Positions 47,433-57,317 of a stretch of 64,000 nucleotides of DNA are shown here, in pieces. The stretch lies in NCBI RefSeq assembly GCF_009856445.1, contig NZ_WMFA01000005.1:124001-188000 (forward strand), written 5' to 3'. Each line of letters starts with the position of its first letter. Position 1 is the first letter of the stretch. A program made the translations under genes and the position numbers. The stretch comes from Halobacillus litoralis (lineage in GTDB: Bacteria; Bacillota; Bacilli; Bacillales; Halobacillaceae). The notes below the pieces were generated by a model. It ran no database searches, was not told the DNA's origin, and worked only from the letters and a program-made list of their open reading frames with translations.

Positions 47433-48245
47433 TTACTTGAGTTGTTCCATCACCCACACAATCCCTTCATCCACTTGTTCTTCAGAAGGGCTGGTATGTG
47501 GCGTGTGCTCGAGGATAAAATATTTGTCCCTGCCCTTTGCCAGCAGTTCTAAAAATGGAGCCATGTCAAAAGCAGTGTCCTGCTTTTCAAAGTCCGGATG
47601 AATCGGAGTCCAAATATATCCCTTCTCCGTAAAACGGACATTATGCATATGTACGACTTTCGTAAATGGAAGAAGCGGTTCTACATACTCTCTCCAATTG
47701 TTTTCAACTGCAATCCTATAATCCCCCATATCAATACAGATACTCAGACCATATTTCCCCCAGAGATTCATAGGGAAGTCGTACAAGTACTGAATACCTG
47801 CAGGTGATTGATTTTGACCGAGTTTTGGTTCACAAACGATCGGAACCCCATATGTATCCTGCAAGTGCTTTAAAAACTGCAGTCCTTCCTCTATCTTTTC
47901 AACCACAGCCTCCGTCTCACCTTTGAAATAGGGAAAATGGACAAGAACATAGGAAGCCCCTGATTGCGCTGCTTCCCTGACTTCTTCTACAAACAACTTC
48001 CTGGCGACAGATGGTTCCATTTTTACTTCCTCCAGAAGATCATACTTGCTGTTTTCTCTGAAGTGAGGAACATGAATACCAAAACTAACCTGGTTCTCTC
48101 TAGCTAGATGTAAAAAGGAGAGATAGGAATCCCTGTCCCCAAACTCTCCTATTTCCACATGAGGCAAACCTTTACCAAACAGCTCTGGAAGACGGTCACG
48201 ATTAGACAAGATGGTACTTCCAGACATCCCGATAGAATGAGCCAA
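47433..48245 (-). CDS. TIM-barrel protein, sugar isomerase/endonuclease IV-like
   Basis: A 270-residue protein of the xylose isomerase-like TIM barrel superfamily. Metal-ligand-like positions appear in HVEIGEFGD, GIHVPHF, YVLVHFPYF, IVCEPKLGQN, ICIDMGDYR, VHMHNVRF and FILEHTPH, in the order typical of the fold. It could be a sugar phosphate isomerase/epimerase or a nuclease-like protein; I cannot decide. It sits 11 bases after the recD2 stop, so it is likely cotranscribed with that helicase gene. Confidence 0.75.
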   Translation of the reverse strand: MAHSIGMSGSTILSNRDRLPELFGKGLPHVEIGEFGDRDSYLSFLHLARENQVSFGIHVPHFRENSKYDLLEEVKMEPSVARKLFVEEVREAAQSGASYVLVHFPYFKGETEAVVEKIEEGLQFLKHLQDTYGVPIVCEPKLGQNQSPAGIQYLYDFPMNLWGKYGLSICIDMGDYRIAVENNWREYVEPLLPFTKVVHMHNVRFTEKGYIWTPIHPDFEKQDTAFDMAPFLELLAKGRDKYFILEHTPHTSPSEEQVDEGIVWVMEQLK

Positions 48246-48256
48246 AACGTTCCCTC

Positions 48257-50584
48257 CTACATAAAATCGTATGGTGACAACTGTTCTTCCTCTTCTTCTG
48301 TGTTCACTTCAGGAGCTGATTCTTCCTGCAGTTTCTCTTTCAACTGTGTGTATCTCGTATTCGTATCGGTCGTGCGCACACCATCAAGGAAAGCTTCCCG
48401 ATCACCGCAAATAATAAGAGACTGTTTAGATCTTGTGATAGCCGTATAAATCAGATTCTTTCTCAGCATCCGGCGATAGCTTCGTACGATTGGCAGAATA
48501 ACAATAGAAAACTCACTGCCCTGAGATTTATGGATGGATGTACAATACGCGTGCATGATACTGTTCAAGTCCTTTTTTGGATAGACGACTTCTTTTCCTT
48601 CAAAATCGATCACTACCTGCTCGACACCATCGACGTTTTCTTCCGCTCGAAAAATGGCTACGATTTCTCCTATATCTCCATTGTAAACCCCATCTTCAGG
48701 CTGATTCACTAACTGGATGACCTTATCCCCTTTTCGATAAGTAACCTCAAAATGTTTCAAATCACGTTTTTGTTTATGTTTCGGATTAATCGTCTGCTGG
48801 ATGCTTTCATTCAACTTGTGGATCCCTACATCTGTTCGATACATGGGAGCAAGCACTTGAATATCCTTCAAGTCATTCCCCTTGTCCAACGCTTTTTGAA
48901 CAATGTTTGTCACGAGATCACTTAGTTGATGTTCTCTTGCTGGGATAAAGTTGAAATCATGGTCTTTTTCTAGGGAGGCAGAAGTGCATGCATCGTTTTT
49001 TATTTCATGAGCGAGCTGGATGATTTTCGAACCTTCCTTTTGACGGTAAACTTCTGTCAACTTCACGGAAGGAAGCGTGTTAGAAGCCAGGAGGTCAGCA
49101 AGCACCTGACCAGGCCCTACTGAAGGGAGTTGGTCTTCGTCTCCCACCAGTAAAACTTGCATACCATCAGGAATGGCACGGAACAACTGATTGGCAAGCC
49201 AAATATCGACCATCGAAAACTCGTCAATGATCAACACACTCCCCTCCAGCGGATTATTCTGATTGCGTTCAAAGGAGTCATGCCCATCCCACCCTAATAA
49301 ACGGTGAATGGTGCTTGCAGGCAGTCCCGTGGATTCTGTCATCCTTTTTGCTGCTCTTCCTGTGGGTGCTGCAAGGACGAATGGAAAGGGCTTGTCACTA
49401 TCATAATCACCTGGATCGATAGAATGGTCATTCAATTCTGCATACGTATGGATGATTCCTTTGATCACTGTAGTTTTCCCCGTCCCCGGGCCACCAGTTA
49501 AAATCATTAATTTGGAATGAAGAGCTTTTTCAATGGCGTTGAACTGATCTTCCCCATAACTCATCGCTTCCTCTTCTTCCAAGTCCCCGATGATTTTCAT
49601 CAAATCCGCCTGCGTATGGGCTGCCTCCACCTCTTTTTCCTGAATACGTTCCAGATGGCTGCAAAAACCATTTTCCGCAAAGTATAGCGTCGGAAGGTAG
49701 ACGCGTTCATCTTCGATATACACAAATCGTTCTTCACCAAGGTGAATCATTTGCTCAGACAGCTGCTCGAAAGTAATGGCAGGCTCAGACCCTTGATTCA
49801 ACAATTGTTCAACCTGGACGAGACACTCTTCTGTCGGTAGATAGACATGTCCAGAACTCATACTCTTTTGCATCATATACAAGCACGCCGCCCGAATCCT
49901 TGTAGGATGGTCGTGCGAAAGATTCTGCATCTTTGCCATTTCGTCTGCTCGATGAAAACCGAAGCCATCCACATGGAAGACGAGCTGGTAAGGGTCCTCT
50001 TCAATAATTGCCATCGTCTGATCCTTAAAGGCTTCATAGATTTTTTGGGCAAGCTTAAGACCAAATCCATATTGTGACAAATGAATCATGACGTGCTCGA
50101 ACCCTTGATGCTCTTTCAAAGCCTCATATAGCTGATCCGCTTTTTCTTTAGGCAGCTTCGGGACAGCATCCAGCACCTCACGGTTTTCCAATATTCTGGA
50201 TATCGCCTGCTCTCCTAACTCATCCACGATCCGTTCGGCCGTTTTTTTTCCGATGCCATGGAAAAGGTCACTGGATAAGTAGAGGACGATTCCATCTTTC
50301 GTTTCCGGCAGGACACGGTTGTACATGTCTACTTCATATTGCAGCCCAAATTTTTTATGGTTTTTGAATTCTCCATAAAATAGATAAGTTTCGCCTTCTT
50401 CCAAAGGGGAAAAATGACCTTTAATCACAAGGGACTTCTCATCGAAGGCTTCATTCGTTTCTTTCACATGAATGGAAGCGATCGAGAAGTGCTCGGATTC
50501 ATTGTGAAAAATCATCCGACTCAACTCCCCTTTGACATACGGACGTTCCTCATTTGATTCTTGAAAGAGCGATTGTTGAGTCAT
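48257..50584 (-). CDS. recD2: ATP-dependent RecD2 helicase
   Basis: A protein of about 775 residues of the RecD2/YrrC family: an N-terminal OB-like domain (about 15-95), helix-hairpin-helix repeats (FHGIGKKTAERIVDELGEQA, VPKLPKEKADQLYEAL) and helicase domains. Walker A is LTGGPGTGKTTVIKG, Walker B IIDEFSMVD, and motif VI is in AYCTSIHKSQGSEFS and IYTAITRSKQ. It is a 5'-3' helicase in replication-fork maintenance and repair. The start at 50584 or the ATG two codons earlier are both possible. Confidence 0.95.
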   Translation of the reverse strand: MTQQSLFQESNEERPYVKGELSRMIFHNESEHFSIASIHVKETNEAFDEKSLVIKGHFSPLEEGETYLFYGEFKNHKKFGLQYEVDMYNRVLPETKDGIVLYLSSDLFHGIGKKTAERIVDELGEQAISRILENREVLDAVPKLPKEKADQLYEALKEHQGFEHVMIHLSQYGFGLKLAQKIYEAFKDQTMAIIEEDPYQLVFHVDGFGFHRADEMAKMQNLSHDHPTRIRAACLYMMQKSMSSGHVYLPTEECLVQVEQLLNQGSEPAITFEQLSEQMIHLGEERFVYIEDERVYLPTLYFAENGFCSHLERIQEKEVEAAHTQADLMKIIGDLEEEEAMSYGEDQFNAIEKALHSKLMILTGGPGTGKTTVIKGIIHTYAELNDHSIDPGDYDSDKPFPFVLAAPTGRAAKRMTESTGLPASTIHRLLGWDGHDSFERNQNNPLEGSVLIIDEFSMVDIWLANQLFRAIPDGMQVLLVGDEDQLPSVGPGQVLADLLASNTLPSVKLTEVYRQKEGSKIIQLAHEIKNDACTSASLEKDHDFNFIPAREHQLSDLVTNIVQKALDKGNDLKDIQVLAPMYRTDVGIHKLNESIQQTINPKHKQKRDLKHFEVTYRKGDKVIQLVNQPEDGVYNGDIGEIVAIFRAEENVDGVEQVVIDFEGKEVVYPKKDLNSIMHAYCTSIHKSQGSEFSIVILPIVRSYRRMLRKNLIYTAITRSKQSLIICGDREAFLDGVRTTDTNTRYTQLKEKLQEESAPEVNTEEEEEQLSPYDFM

Positions 50585-50599
50585 GATCATCGAACTCCT

Positions 50600-51259
50600 C
50601 TACTCGTTTAACGCTTGTTCCACTTGCCCCTTGGCATGAGCTGCCAGCATATGCTCTGGATTGATTTCCAATGCCTTAGAAAAATGCTCCAGAGCTTTCC
50701 CGGCGTTCTCCTGATGAAGAGCTACAACACCAAGGTTATAATGCGCATCACTGTGTTGTTCTTCTAATTGTAGCACATGGTTCATGACTTGTTCAGCCTG
50801 ATCAATCTGTCCATTTTGAGCCAGACATAAGCCATATTGAAATTGGACATCAACGTCTTTCGGAGCGAGTTCTGATGCTCTTAACAGATAAGGGAGAGCA
50901 AGCTTCACGTATTCTTGATGAATGAACGTCATTCCTAACATAAAGTGCACATCTGCTTCATCCAACCCTTGCTGGATCGCCTGAATGAACTGCTCCTGGG
51001 CTTTTGTGTACTTTTCCTGTTCATAGTATACATTCCCTAAACCATAATAGGCAGTTGCTGCCGTATCATCCAATTCAATGGCACGATGAAAGAAACGCTC
51101 GGCTCTTTCATGATCGTTCATATGTGTCAGAAGATTACCGAAATTGATATAACCGACAGGCTCTTTTGGATTCTCATCAATGGCCTCCGTAAATAGCTTG
51201 GCCGCCTCCTCATAATTATGGTTCTGCATTTGTTCGATTCCTTGTTTTAGTTTATCCAT
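50600..51259 (-). CDS. yrrB: TPR repeat protein YrrB
   Basis: A 219-residue protein consisting of six or so tetratricopeptide repeats (for example YEEAAKLFTEAIDENPKEPV, HYNLGVVALHQENAGKALEH) and no other domain. It lacks a signal peptide, so it is cytoplasmic. It lies 9 bases upstream of recD2, an adjacency shared with B. subtilis yrrB-yrrC. It probably binds a protein partner; which one is unknown. Confidence 0.9.
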   Translation of the reverse strand: MDKLKQGIEQMQNHNYEEAAKLFTEAIDENPKEPVGYINFGNLLTHMNDHERAERFFHRAIELDDTAATAYYGLGNVYYEQEKYTKAQEQFIQAIQQGLDEADVHFMLGMTFIHQEYVKLALPYLLRASELAPKDVDVQFQYGLCLAQNGQIDQAEQVMNHVLQLEEQHSDAHYNLGVVALHQENAGKALEHFSKALEINPEHMLAAHAKGQVEQALNE

Positions 51260-51355
51260 TCTTCAAAACTCTCCTTTCACTATTCTCTTTTAACACTTCT
51301 ATTAGAAAGAGTCGTCCTCTCTCACGGTCATTTGTAACGTAAGAGTATTACTCAT

Positions 51356-51396
51356 AAAAAAGTCATGTCCAAAAGATACGGACATGACTTTTTTTA
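51356..51396 (-). terminator. Terminator of mnmA
   Basis: AAGTCATGTCC pairs with GGACATGACTT, with T and A runs on both sides, between mnmA and the yrrB transcription unit. Confidence 0.85.
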
Positions 51397-51398
51397 TT

Positions 51399-52514
<1,116 letters not shown>

Positions 52515-52529
52515 TTACACCTTCCTTTA

Positions 52530-53669
52530 TCAAGACAGCCTTTTGATAATTTGGCTGACTCTCCTTGCTGATTCTGTTATATTCTCTTCATTATTTGCAA
52601 GTCCAAAACTGAAACGGATTGAATTGGTGGTCTTCGGATGGTCGGAACCAAACATTGCGGAAAGAACATGTGAAGGTTCTACAGAACCTGCCGTACAGGC
52701 ACTTCCGCTTGAAGCAGCAATGCCCGATAAATCAAAGTTCGTGAGCAGAGTTTCCACATTCATCCCGGGAAAACTGATGTTCACGATTGATTCGATCGAT
52801 TCTTCCTGGGATCCGTTCACTTCAAAAGGAACGTGTTCCTCCTTAAGGGTCTGGAGGAAGAGCTGCTTATAATGAAGGTATTTCTCTTTATAAGTCGAAC
52901 GCTCGGATTCTATAATCTCAACCGCTGTCTTCAGCCCTTGAACGGCCGGAATGTTTTCTGTACCCGCTCGTCTTTTTCGTTCCTGTTCTCCGCCATATTG
53001 AAGAGATTCAATTAACGTGCCTTCACGGATATACAAAAAGCCGATTCCTTTCGGTCCATTGATCTTATGACCGGAAACCGCCATCAAATCGACCCCAAGT
53101 TGTGAAACATCCAAATCCATCAGACCGTATGCCTGAACGATATCAGAATGAAAATATGCCTGATGGTCCTTTAACTCAGCGGCTATTTCTTCAATGGGCT
53201 GGATCGCTCCCGTTTCGTTATTCACCATCATAACGGAAACAAGAATCGTATCTTCACGAAGAGCATTTTTCACATCAGTCACTTTGACAATTCCATGCTC
53301 ATCGACAGGCAGATAAGTGACTTCAAAGTCTTGAGACTCCAAGTATTCAACTGCATGTAATGTAGCATGATGTTCAATCGAAGTGGTAATGATATGCTTG
53401 CCTTTTGAACGATTGGCTCTAGCCGTACCCATGATCGCTAAATTGTCTGCTTCTGTTCCTCCACTTGTAAAAACAATTTCCTTCTCATTCGCACCTAGCC
53501 CCTGAGCAATTCTTCTGCGCCCTTCATCCAGAATCCGACGCGCTTTCCTTCCATACTGATGCACACTGGAGGGATTACCGAATACCTCTTGATAAACGGG
53601 CATCATTTCTTCGATTACTTTGGGATGGACGGGTGAAGTCGCCGCATGGTCCAAATAAATTGACTTCAT
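52530..53669 (-). CDS. Cysteine desulfurase, MnmA-dedicated (YrvO type)
   Basis: A 379-residue NifS/IscS-like PLP enzyme. PLP-binding Lys is in AVSGHKINGPKG, the active Cys in SSGSACTAGSVEPSH, and the N-terminus is YLDHAATSPVHP. In B. subtilis YrvO supplies sulfur to MnmA, and the pairing is kept here (18 bases apart). The start is ATG 53669 with GGAGGTGACAAG upstream; the ATG at 53687 lies before the SD. It follows cymR. Confidence 0.94.
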   Translation of the reverse strand: MKSIYLDHAATSPVHPKVIEEMMPVYQEVFGNPSSVHQYGRKARRILDEGRRRIAQGLGANEKEIVFTSGGTEADNLAIMGTARANRSKGKHIITTSIEHHATLHAVEYLESQDFEVTYLPVDEHGIVKVTDVKNALREDTILVSVMMVNNETGAIQPIEEIAAELKDHQAYFHSDIVQAYGLMDLDVSQLGVDLMAVSGHKINGPKGIGFLYIREGTLIESLQYGGEQERKRRAGTENIPAVQGLKTAVEIIESERSTYKEKYLHYKQLFLQTLKEEHVPFEVNGSQEESIESIVNISFPGMNVETLLTNFDLSGIAASSGSACTAGSVEPSHVLSAMFGSDHPKTTNSIRFSFGLANNEENITESARRVSQIIKRLS

Positions 53670-53686
53670 CTTGTCACCTCCAACCA

Positions 53687-54106
53687 TTAAATATAAAACA
53701 TGTAAGCATCCTGAGTCTGGTCGTCTACATGATCCTTCAGGTCTTCAAGGGTCGTAGTATCCAGGACATCCTTCACTGCATCTCTGACCCTTTTCCATAA
53801 GGCTTGTTTGGCAGGCTCTTCATTTTCAATACCTTCAACAGGAGTGATTGGCCCTTCTAAAACGCGGATCACATCTCCTGCTGTAATCTCATGAGGAGCT
53901 TTCGTTAGCATATAGCCTCCATAGGCACCACGCACACTTTTCACGAGGCTTGCGTTTCGTAATGGAGCAATCAACTGCTCCAAATAGTGTTCAGACAGGT
54001 TATTGTCTCTTGCAATCTGTTTCAAAGAGATAGGACCATCTCCATATTTCCTTGCCAATTCAATCATGATGGTTAGCCCGTATCGGCCTTTGGTAGATAT
54101 CTTCAT
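53687..54106 (-). CDS. cymR: Rrf2 family cysteine metabolism repressor CymR
   Basis: A 139-residue winged-helix regulator: MKISTKGRYGLTIMIELARK, the HTH with ISLKQIARDNNLSEHYLEQL, and GGYMLTKAPHEITAGDVIRV. It lacks the three cysteines of Fe-S IscR, consistent with CymR. In B. subtilis CymR with CysK represses cystine uptake and cysteine synthesis. The start lies 46 bases inside the upstream membrane-protein gene, so it is translated from an SD within that gene; the long overlap is unusual. The next gene downstream is the desulfurase. Confidence 0.93.
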   Translation of the reverse strand: MKISTKGRYGLTIMIELARKYGDGPISLKQIARDNNLSEHYLEQLIAPLRNASLVKSVRGAYGGYMLTKAPHEITAGDVIRVLEGPITPVEGIENEEPAKQALWKRVRDAVKDVLDTTTLEDLKDHVDDQTQDAYMFYI

Positions 54107-54743
54107 ATATGTCACCCTTCATTAATAAAAACTGTAGCCATGTTTTCGCCTGTGGTAAGGTGTATCCTACAAATGTACCCAGAAACAGAGCGATGAATAC
54201 CGTCCCTGCTCCCACTGGGCCGCCGAGGGCGAAACCTGCCACGGCTACGATCATCTCAATTCCATTCCTTACTGTCGATACTTTCCATCCGGTAGTCTTT
54301 GTAATCCATAACATCAGGCTGTCACGTGGCCCTGCACCAATGTCGGGGGCAACGTAAACACCAATCCCAAGTGCAATGACGAACGTGCCTGATACAAATA
54401 TGAATAATTGCATAATCAATGTTTCAGGTTCTGGCAAAAGCCAATTAAAGAAATCAATAAATACACCAATGAGGATCATATTTAATATCGTTCCTACTTG
54501 CGGCCACATTTTTTGTAAAACCGAACTTATAAGAACGATCAGCAATCCGGCAATAATCGACCAGGTCCCTACGGTAAGACCCAGTTGAAGAAACAGACCA
54601 TAATGAAAAACATCCCATGGTCCAATTCCAAACTCTTTCACCTGCATTGTCATTGAAATGCCAAGCCCCAGAATGACTAAACCGATAAAGAAAAAGCTCC
54701 AGCGAATAAAATTTCCGCGCTTTTTCCCCTTTTCGTGAGTCAT
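54060..54743 (-). CDS. YczE-type membrane protein
   Basis: A membrane protein of about 227 residues with five or six helices (FIRWSFFFIGLVILGLGISM, TWSIIAGLLIVLISSVLQ, FIFVSGTFVIALGIGVYVA) and VYVAPDIGAGPRDSLMLWIT, a typical YczE/YitT-like motif. The function is unknown; YczE affects bacillaene in B. subtilis. I chose ATG 54743 because AGAGAGG lies 9 bases before it. It is divergent from rarA and overlaps cymR by 47 bases. Confidence 0.8.
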   Translation of the reverse strand: MTHEKGKKRGNFIRWSFFFIGLVILGLGISMTMQVKEFGIGPWDVFHYGLFLQLGLTVGTWSIIAGLLIVLISSVLQKMWPQVGTILNMILIGVFIDFFNWLLPEPETLIMQLFIFVSGTFVIALGIGVYVAPDIGAGPRDSLMLWITKTTGWKVSTVRNGIEMIVAVAGFALGGPVGAGTVFIALFLGTFVGYTLPQAKTWLQFLLMKGDIYEDIYQRPIRANHHD

Positions 54744-54861
54744 GGTCATCTTCCTCTCTCTATTATACCAAACGCTATTATAGCATGAATGGCAAGTCCC
54801 TTGCATTTTCCTGAAAATCATTCTACGCTTACAGTCATAACTGTCAAAAGGAGAATGTTCT

Positions 54862-56139
54862 ATGAGTCAGCAACCCCTCGCTTTTCGCTTGCGACCAGAC
54901 AATATAGATGAAATTATCGGACAGTCCCACCTCGTTGCCGAAGGAAAAACCATCAACCGTATGATCAAGGCTGAACGTCTGGCCTCGATGATATTATTCG
55001 GTCCACCTGGGACAGGGAAAACATCAATGGCAACCGCACTTGCTAAAAGCTTGAATATCCCTCATAAAACGTTGAATGCGGTAACGGATAAGAAGAAGGA
55101 TATGGAAATTGCTGTGGAAGAAGCAAAGATGCACGGGCAGCTCGTATTGATCCTTGATGAAGTTCACCGGCTGGATAAAGCAAAGCAGGATTTCCTTCTC
55201 CCCCACCTGGAGAGTAATCGTTTAACCATGATTGGCTGTACGACAAGTAACCCCTACCATTCCATAAACCCCGCGATTCGCAGCCGTTGTCATTTATTTG
55301 AACTGTACAGGCTGGAGGATGACCACATTAAGCAGGCCATTCAAAGAGCACTGGAAGATCGTGAAAAGGGCCTTGGTCAAATGAACATCCAAATGACTGA
55401 CGAAGCACTTAACCACTTCGCTCAATCTTCTAATGGAGATCTTCGTGCCGCATTGAACGGGTTGGAACTTGCCGCTTTTTCTACGCCTGCTGATGACAAT
55501 GGGTTTGTGGAGATCAACTTAGAGGTTGCCGAAGAGTGTATGCAGAAGAAAAGCTTCTCCCATGATAAAGATGGTGATGCACACTATGATGTCCTCTCAG
55601 CCTTTCAAAAATCAATCAGAGGCAGTGATGTAGACGCTTCCCTACATTACTTAGGCCGATTAATCGAGGCGGGAGACCTTGATAGTATCGCTAGAAGATT
55701 AGTAGTCATTGCATACGAAGACATTGGACTCGCCAATCCACAAGCAGGTCCCAGGGCTCTTTCTGCCGTGGAAGCCGCTGAGCGAATCGGATTTCCTGAG
55801 GCCCGGATTCCATTGTCAGTAGCTGTGACGGAACTTGCCCTCTCACCAAAATCAAACAGTGCCTACAAAGCACTTGATGCAGCGCTTTCGGATATCAGAA
55901 ATGGGAAAAGCGGAGAAGTACCTCAACATTTAAAAGACTCTCATTATAAAGGAGCAGAAAAGCTAGGAAGAGGAATCGATTATAAGTATCCTCACAACTA
56001 CGAGAATGCGTGGGTGGACCAGCAATACCTTCCCGACCTCATCCGAACACGCCAATACTATGAACCAAAACGGACAGGAAAATTCGAACAGGCGCTTGAA
56101 CAGGTTTATAGCAAAATCAAAAAGCAAAAGTCTACTTGA
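54862..56139 (+). CDS. rarA: Replication-associated recombination protein RarA (MgsA)
   Basis: A 425-residue AAA+ ATPase. Walker A is ILFGPPGTGKTSMATAL and Walker B VLILDEVHRLDK, with sensor 1 in GCTTSNPYHSINPAIRSRC. The C-terminal tetramerisation part has KSIRGSDVDASLHYLGRLIE and YKYPHNYENAWVDQQYLP. It acts at stalled replication forks. SD AAAGGAGAATGTTCT. In B. subtilis it is yrvN, beside cymR, as here. Confidence 0.96.
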   Translation: MSQQPLAFRLRPDNIDEIIGQSHLVAEGKTINRMIKAERLASMILFGPPGTGKTSMATALAKSLNIPHKTLNAVTDKKKDMEIAVEEAKMHGQLVLILDEVHRLDKAKQDFLLPHLESNRLTMIGCTTSNPYHSINPAIRSRCHLFELYRLEDDHIKQAIQRALEDREKGLGQMNIQMTDEALNHFAQSSNGDLRAALNGLELAAFSTPADDNGFVEINLEVAEECMQKKSFSHDKDGDAHYDVLSAFQKSIRGSDVDASLHYLGRLIEAGDLDSIARRLVVIAYEDIGLANPQAGPRALSAVEAAERIGFPEARIPLSVAVTELALSPKSNSAYKALDAALSDIRNGKSGEVPQHLKDSHYKGAEKLGRGIDYKYPHNYENAWVDQQYLPDLIRTRQYYEPKRTGKFEQALEQVYSKIKKQKST

Positions 56140-56222
56140 GTATAATTCCAGTTCTTCTTGGCTACACTACTACTAAATCTGACAAACTATTATCTTTACA
56201 GATAAAATTAGGAGTGGTGAAT

Positions 56223-56879
56223 ATGCCTAAAGTAAGACAAGATGCCTGGTCTCATGAAGATGACCTTTTATTAGCGGAAACCGTTCTGAGACACATCCGT
56301 GAAGGAAGTACACAATTAAAAGCTTTTGATGAAGTCGGAGATATATTAAACCGCACCTCAGCAGCTTGCGGGTTTAGATGGAATGCAGAAGTACGACAGA
56401 AATATGAACAAGCCGTTGAGCTTGCGAAGAAACAACGAAAAGAGAAAAAACGGAAAGAAGCGAAACAGCAGCCTGTCTATCAGAGACCGCAGGCTCCCGT
56501 TGTGTACCAGGCAGAACAAGAGGATGACGACTACTTACTTCCTGAGCCTGTCGTATCTAAGACCCAGGAAGAGAATCCAACTCAGCCTGAGCTTCGTTTA
56601 GAAGACATCATTTCTTATTTGACGAACTTGAAACAAGAGAGTAAGAGTTCAGGATCTCTCCAGAACCGACTCTCTGAACTAGAACGTCAGAATAAAGAGT
56701 TAATCGAACAAAACCAACAATTAAATGGGCAGCTTGAAGCCATGACAGAAGATTATCAGGCCTTGATTCAGATCATGGACCGTGCTAGAAAAATGGTGAT
56801 GTTTGATGATTCTGAACATGCTTACCGACCTCAATTTCGTATGGAGAAAAACGGAAATCTTGAAAACCTTGCCCGCTAA
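56223..56879 (+). CDS. RsfA family transcriptional regulator
   Basis: A protein of about 218 residues. The N-terminal Myb-like domain (MPKVRQDAWSHEDDLLLAET, then NRTSAACGFRWNAEVRQ) is the hallmark of RsfA/YlbO-type proteins. A basic stretch (about 75-95), a Pro/Gln linker and a C-terminal coiled coil (LSELERQNKELIEQNQQLNG) follow. RsfA is a SigF-dependent prespore regulator in B. subtilis. The start at 56223 has AGGAG upstream; the frame open to 56136 overlaps rarA but is not favoured. It is not part of this neighbourhood in B. subtilis, where tcdA (yrvM) follows. Confidence 0.85.
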   Translation: MPKVRQDAWSHEDDLLLAETVLRHIREGSTQLKAFDEVGDILNRTSAACGFRWNAEVRQKYEQAVELAKKQRKEKKRKEAKQQPVYQRPQAPVVYQAEQEDDDYLLPEPVVSKTQEENPTQPELRLEDIISYLTNLKQESKSSGSLQNRLSELERQNKELIEQNQQLNGQLEAMTEDYQALIQIMDRARKMVMFDDSEHAYRPQFRMEKNGNLENLAR

Positions 56880-56976
56880 ATAGAATAGAGGCATGAGTGT
56901 CAGGTCACTTTGGCTGGAGGATGTGCCTAAAAATCATATCTACACACATGTTTTTTCCACCATTCACAGGACCATG

Positions 56977-57012
56977 AAAAAAAGCGTTTCCCTATCCGGG
57001 AAACGCTTTTTT
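56977..57012. terminator. Terminator of the rsfA-like gene
   Basis: An 11-bp perfect stem AAGCGTTTCCC/GGGAAACGCTT with A and T runs on both sides. Confidence 0.85.
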
Positions 57013-57049
57013 GTTAAATTCATATGTAATCCTTTTGGATTAATGGCAA

Positions 57050-57265
57050 TTAAAAAAACCAATCCCAATTGTGCCGTCGTATCATGAGTTTTGAACCCGC
57101 TCTAGGCAGGTGGGTGCCCTGTTCTACATTTCTTGCGTCCTCCCATCAGTGATGGTTATGAGGCGTGCATTCCATATAGAAACACCAGGCTCCCGTATCA
57201 AAAATGTTCGGTCAAAACGTACATTCGAACAACGTACACATCAGGATTGGTCTCTTTAATTTTGT
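57050..57265 (-). ncRNA. ssrS: 6S RNA (SsrS)
   Basis: A transcript of about 215 nt. The 5' ACCAATCC (57244-57251) pairs with the 3' GGATTGGT (57058-57065), with TGTG and CACA continuing the closing stem, and ends in a seven-T run. It contains GGACGCAAGAAATGTAGAAC and GGGCACCCACCTGCC, patterns that I recall from Bacillus 6S-1 RNA. Its location immediately upstream of aspS is the one in B. subtilis. It binds the housekeeping RNA polymerase and mimics an open promoter in stationary phase. Ends are approximate. Confidence 0.85.
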
Positions 57266-57271
57266 AATGTA

Positions 57272-57300
57272 ATCTTAGCATATAACCTAAATAGAATCAA
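57272..57300 (-). promoter_or_regulatory. SigA promoter of 6S RNA
   Basis: TTGATT (57295-57300), 17 bases, TAAGAT (57272-57277), about 7 bases before the inferred 5' end. Confidence 0.75.
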
Positions 57301-57317
57301 CAATTAACCCACACATT

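Noticed and set aside
56893-57087. 64-residue frame after the rsfA-like gene
   Set aside because: It crosses a terminator and the 3' end of 6S RNA, and has no recognisable protein features.
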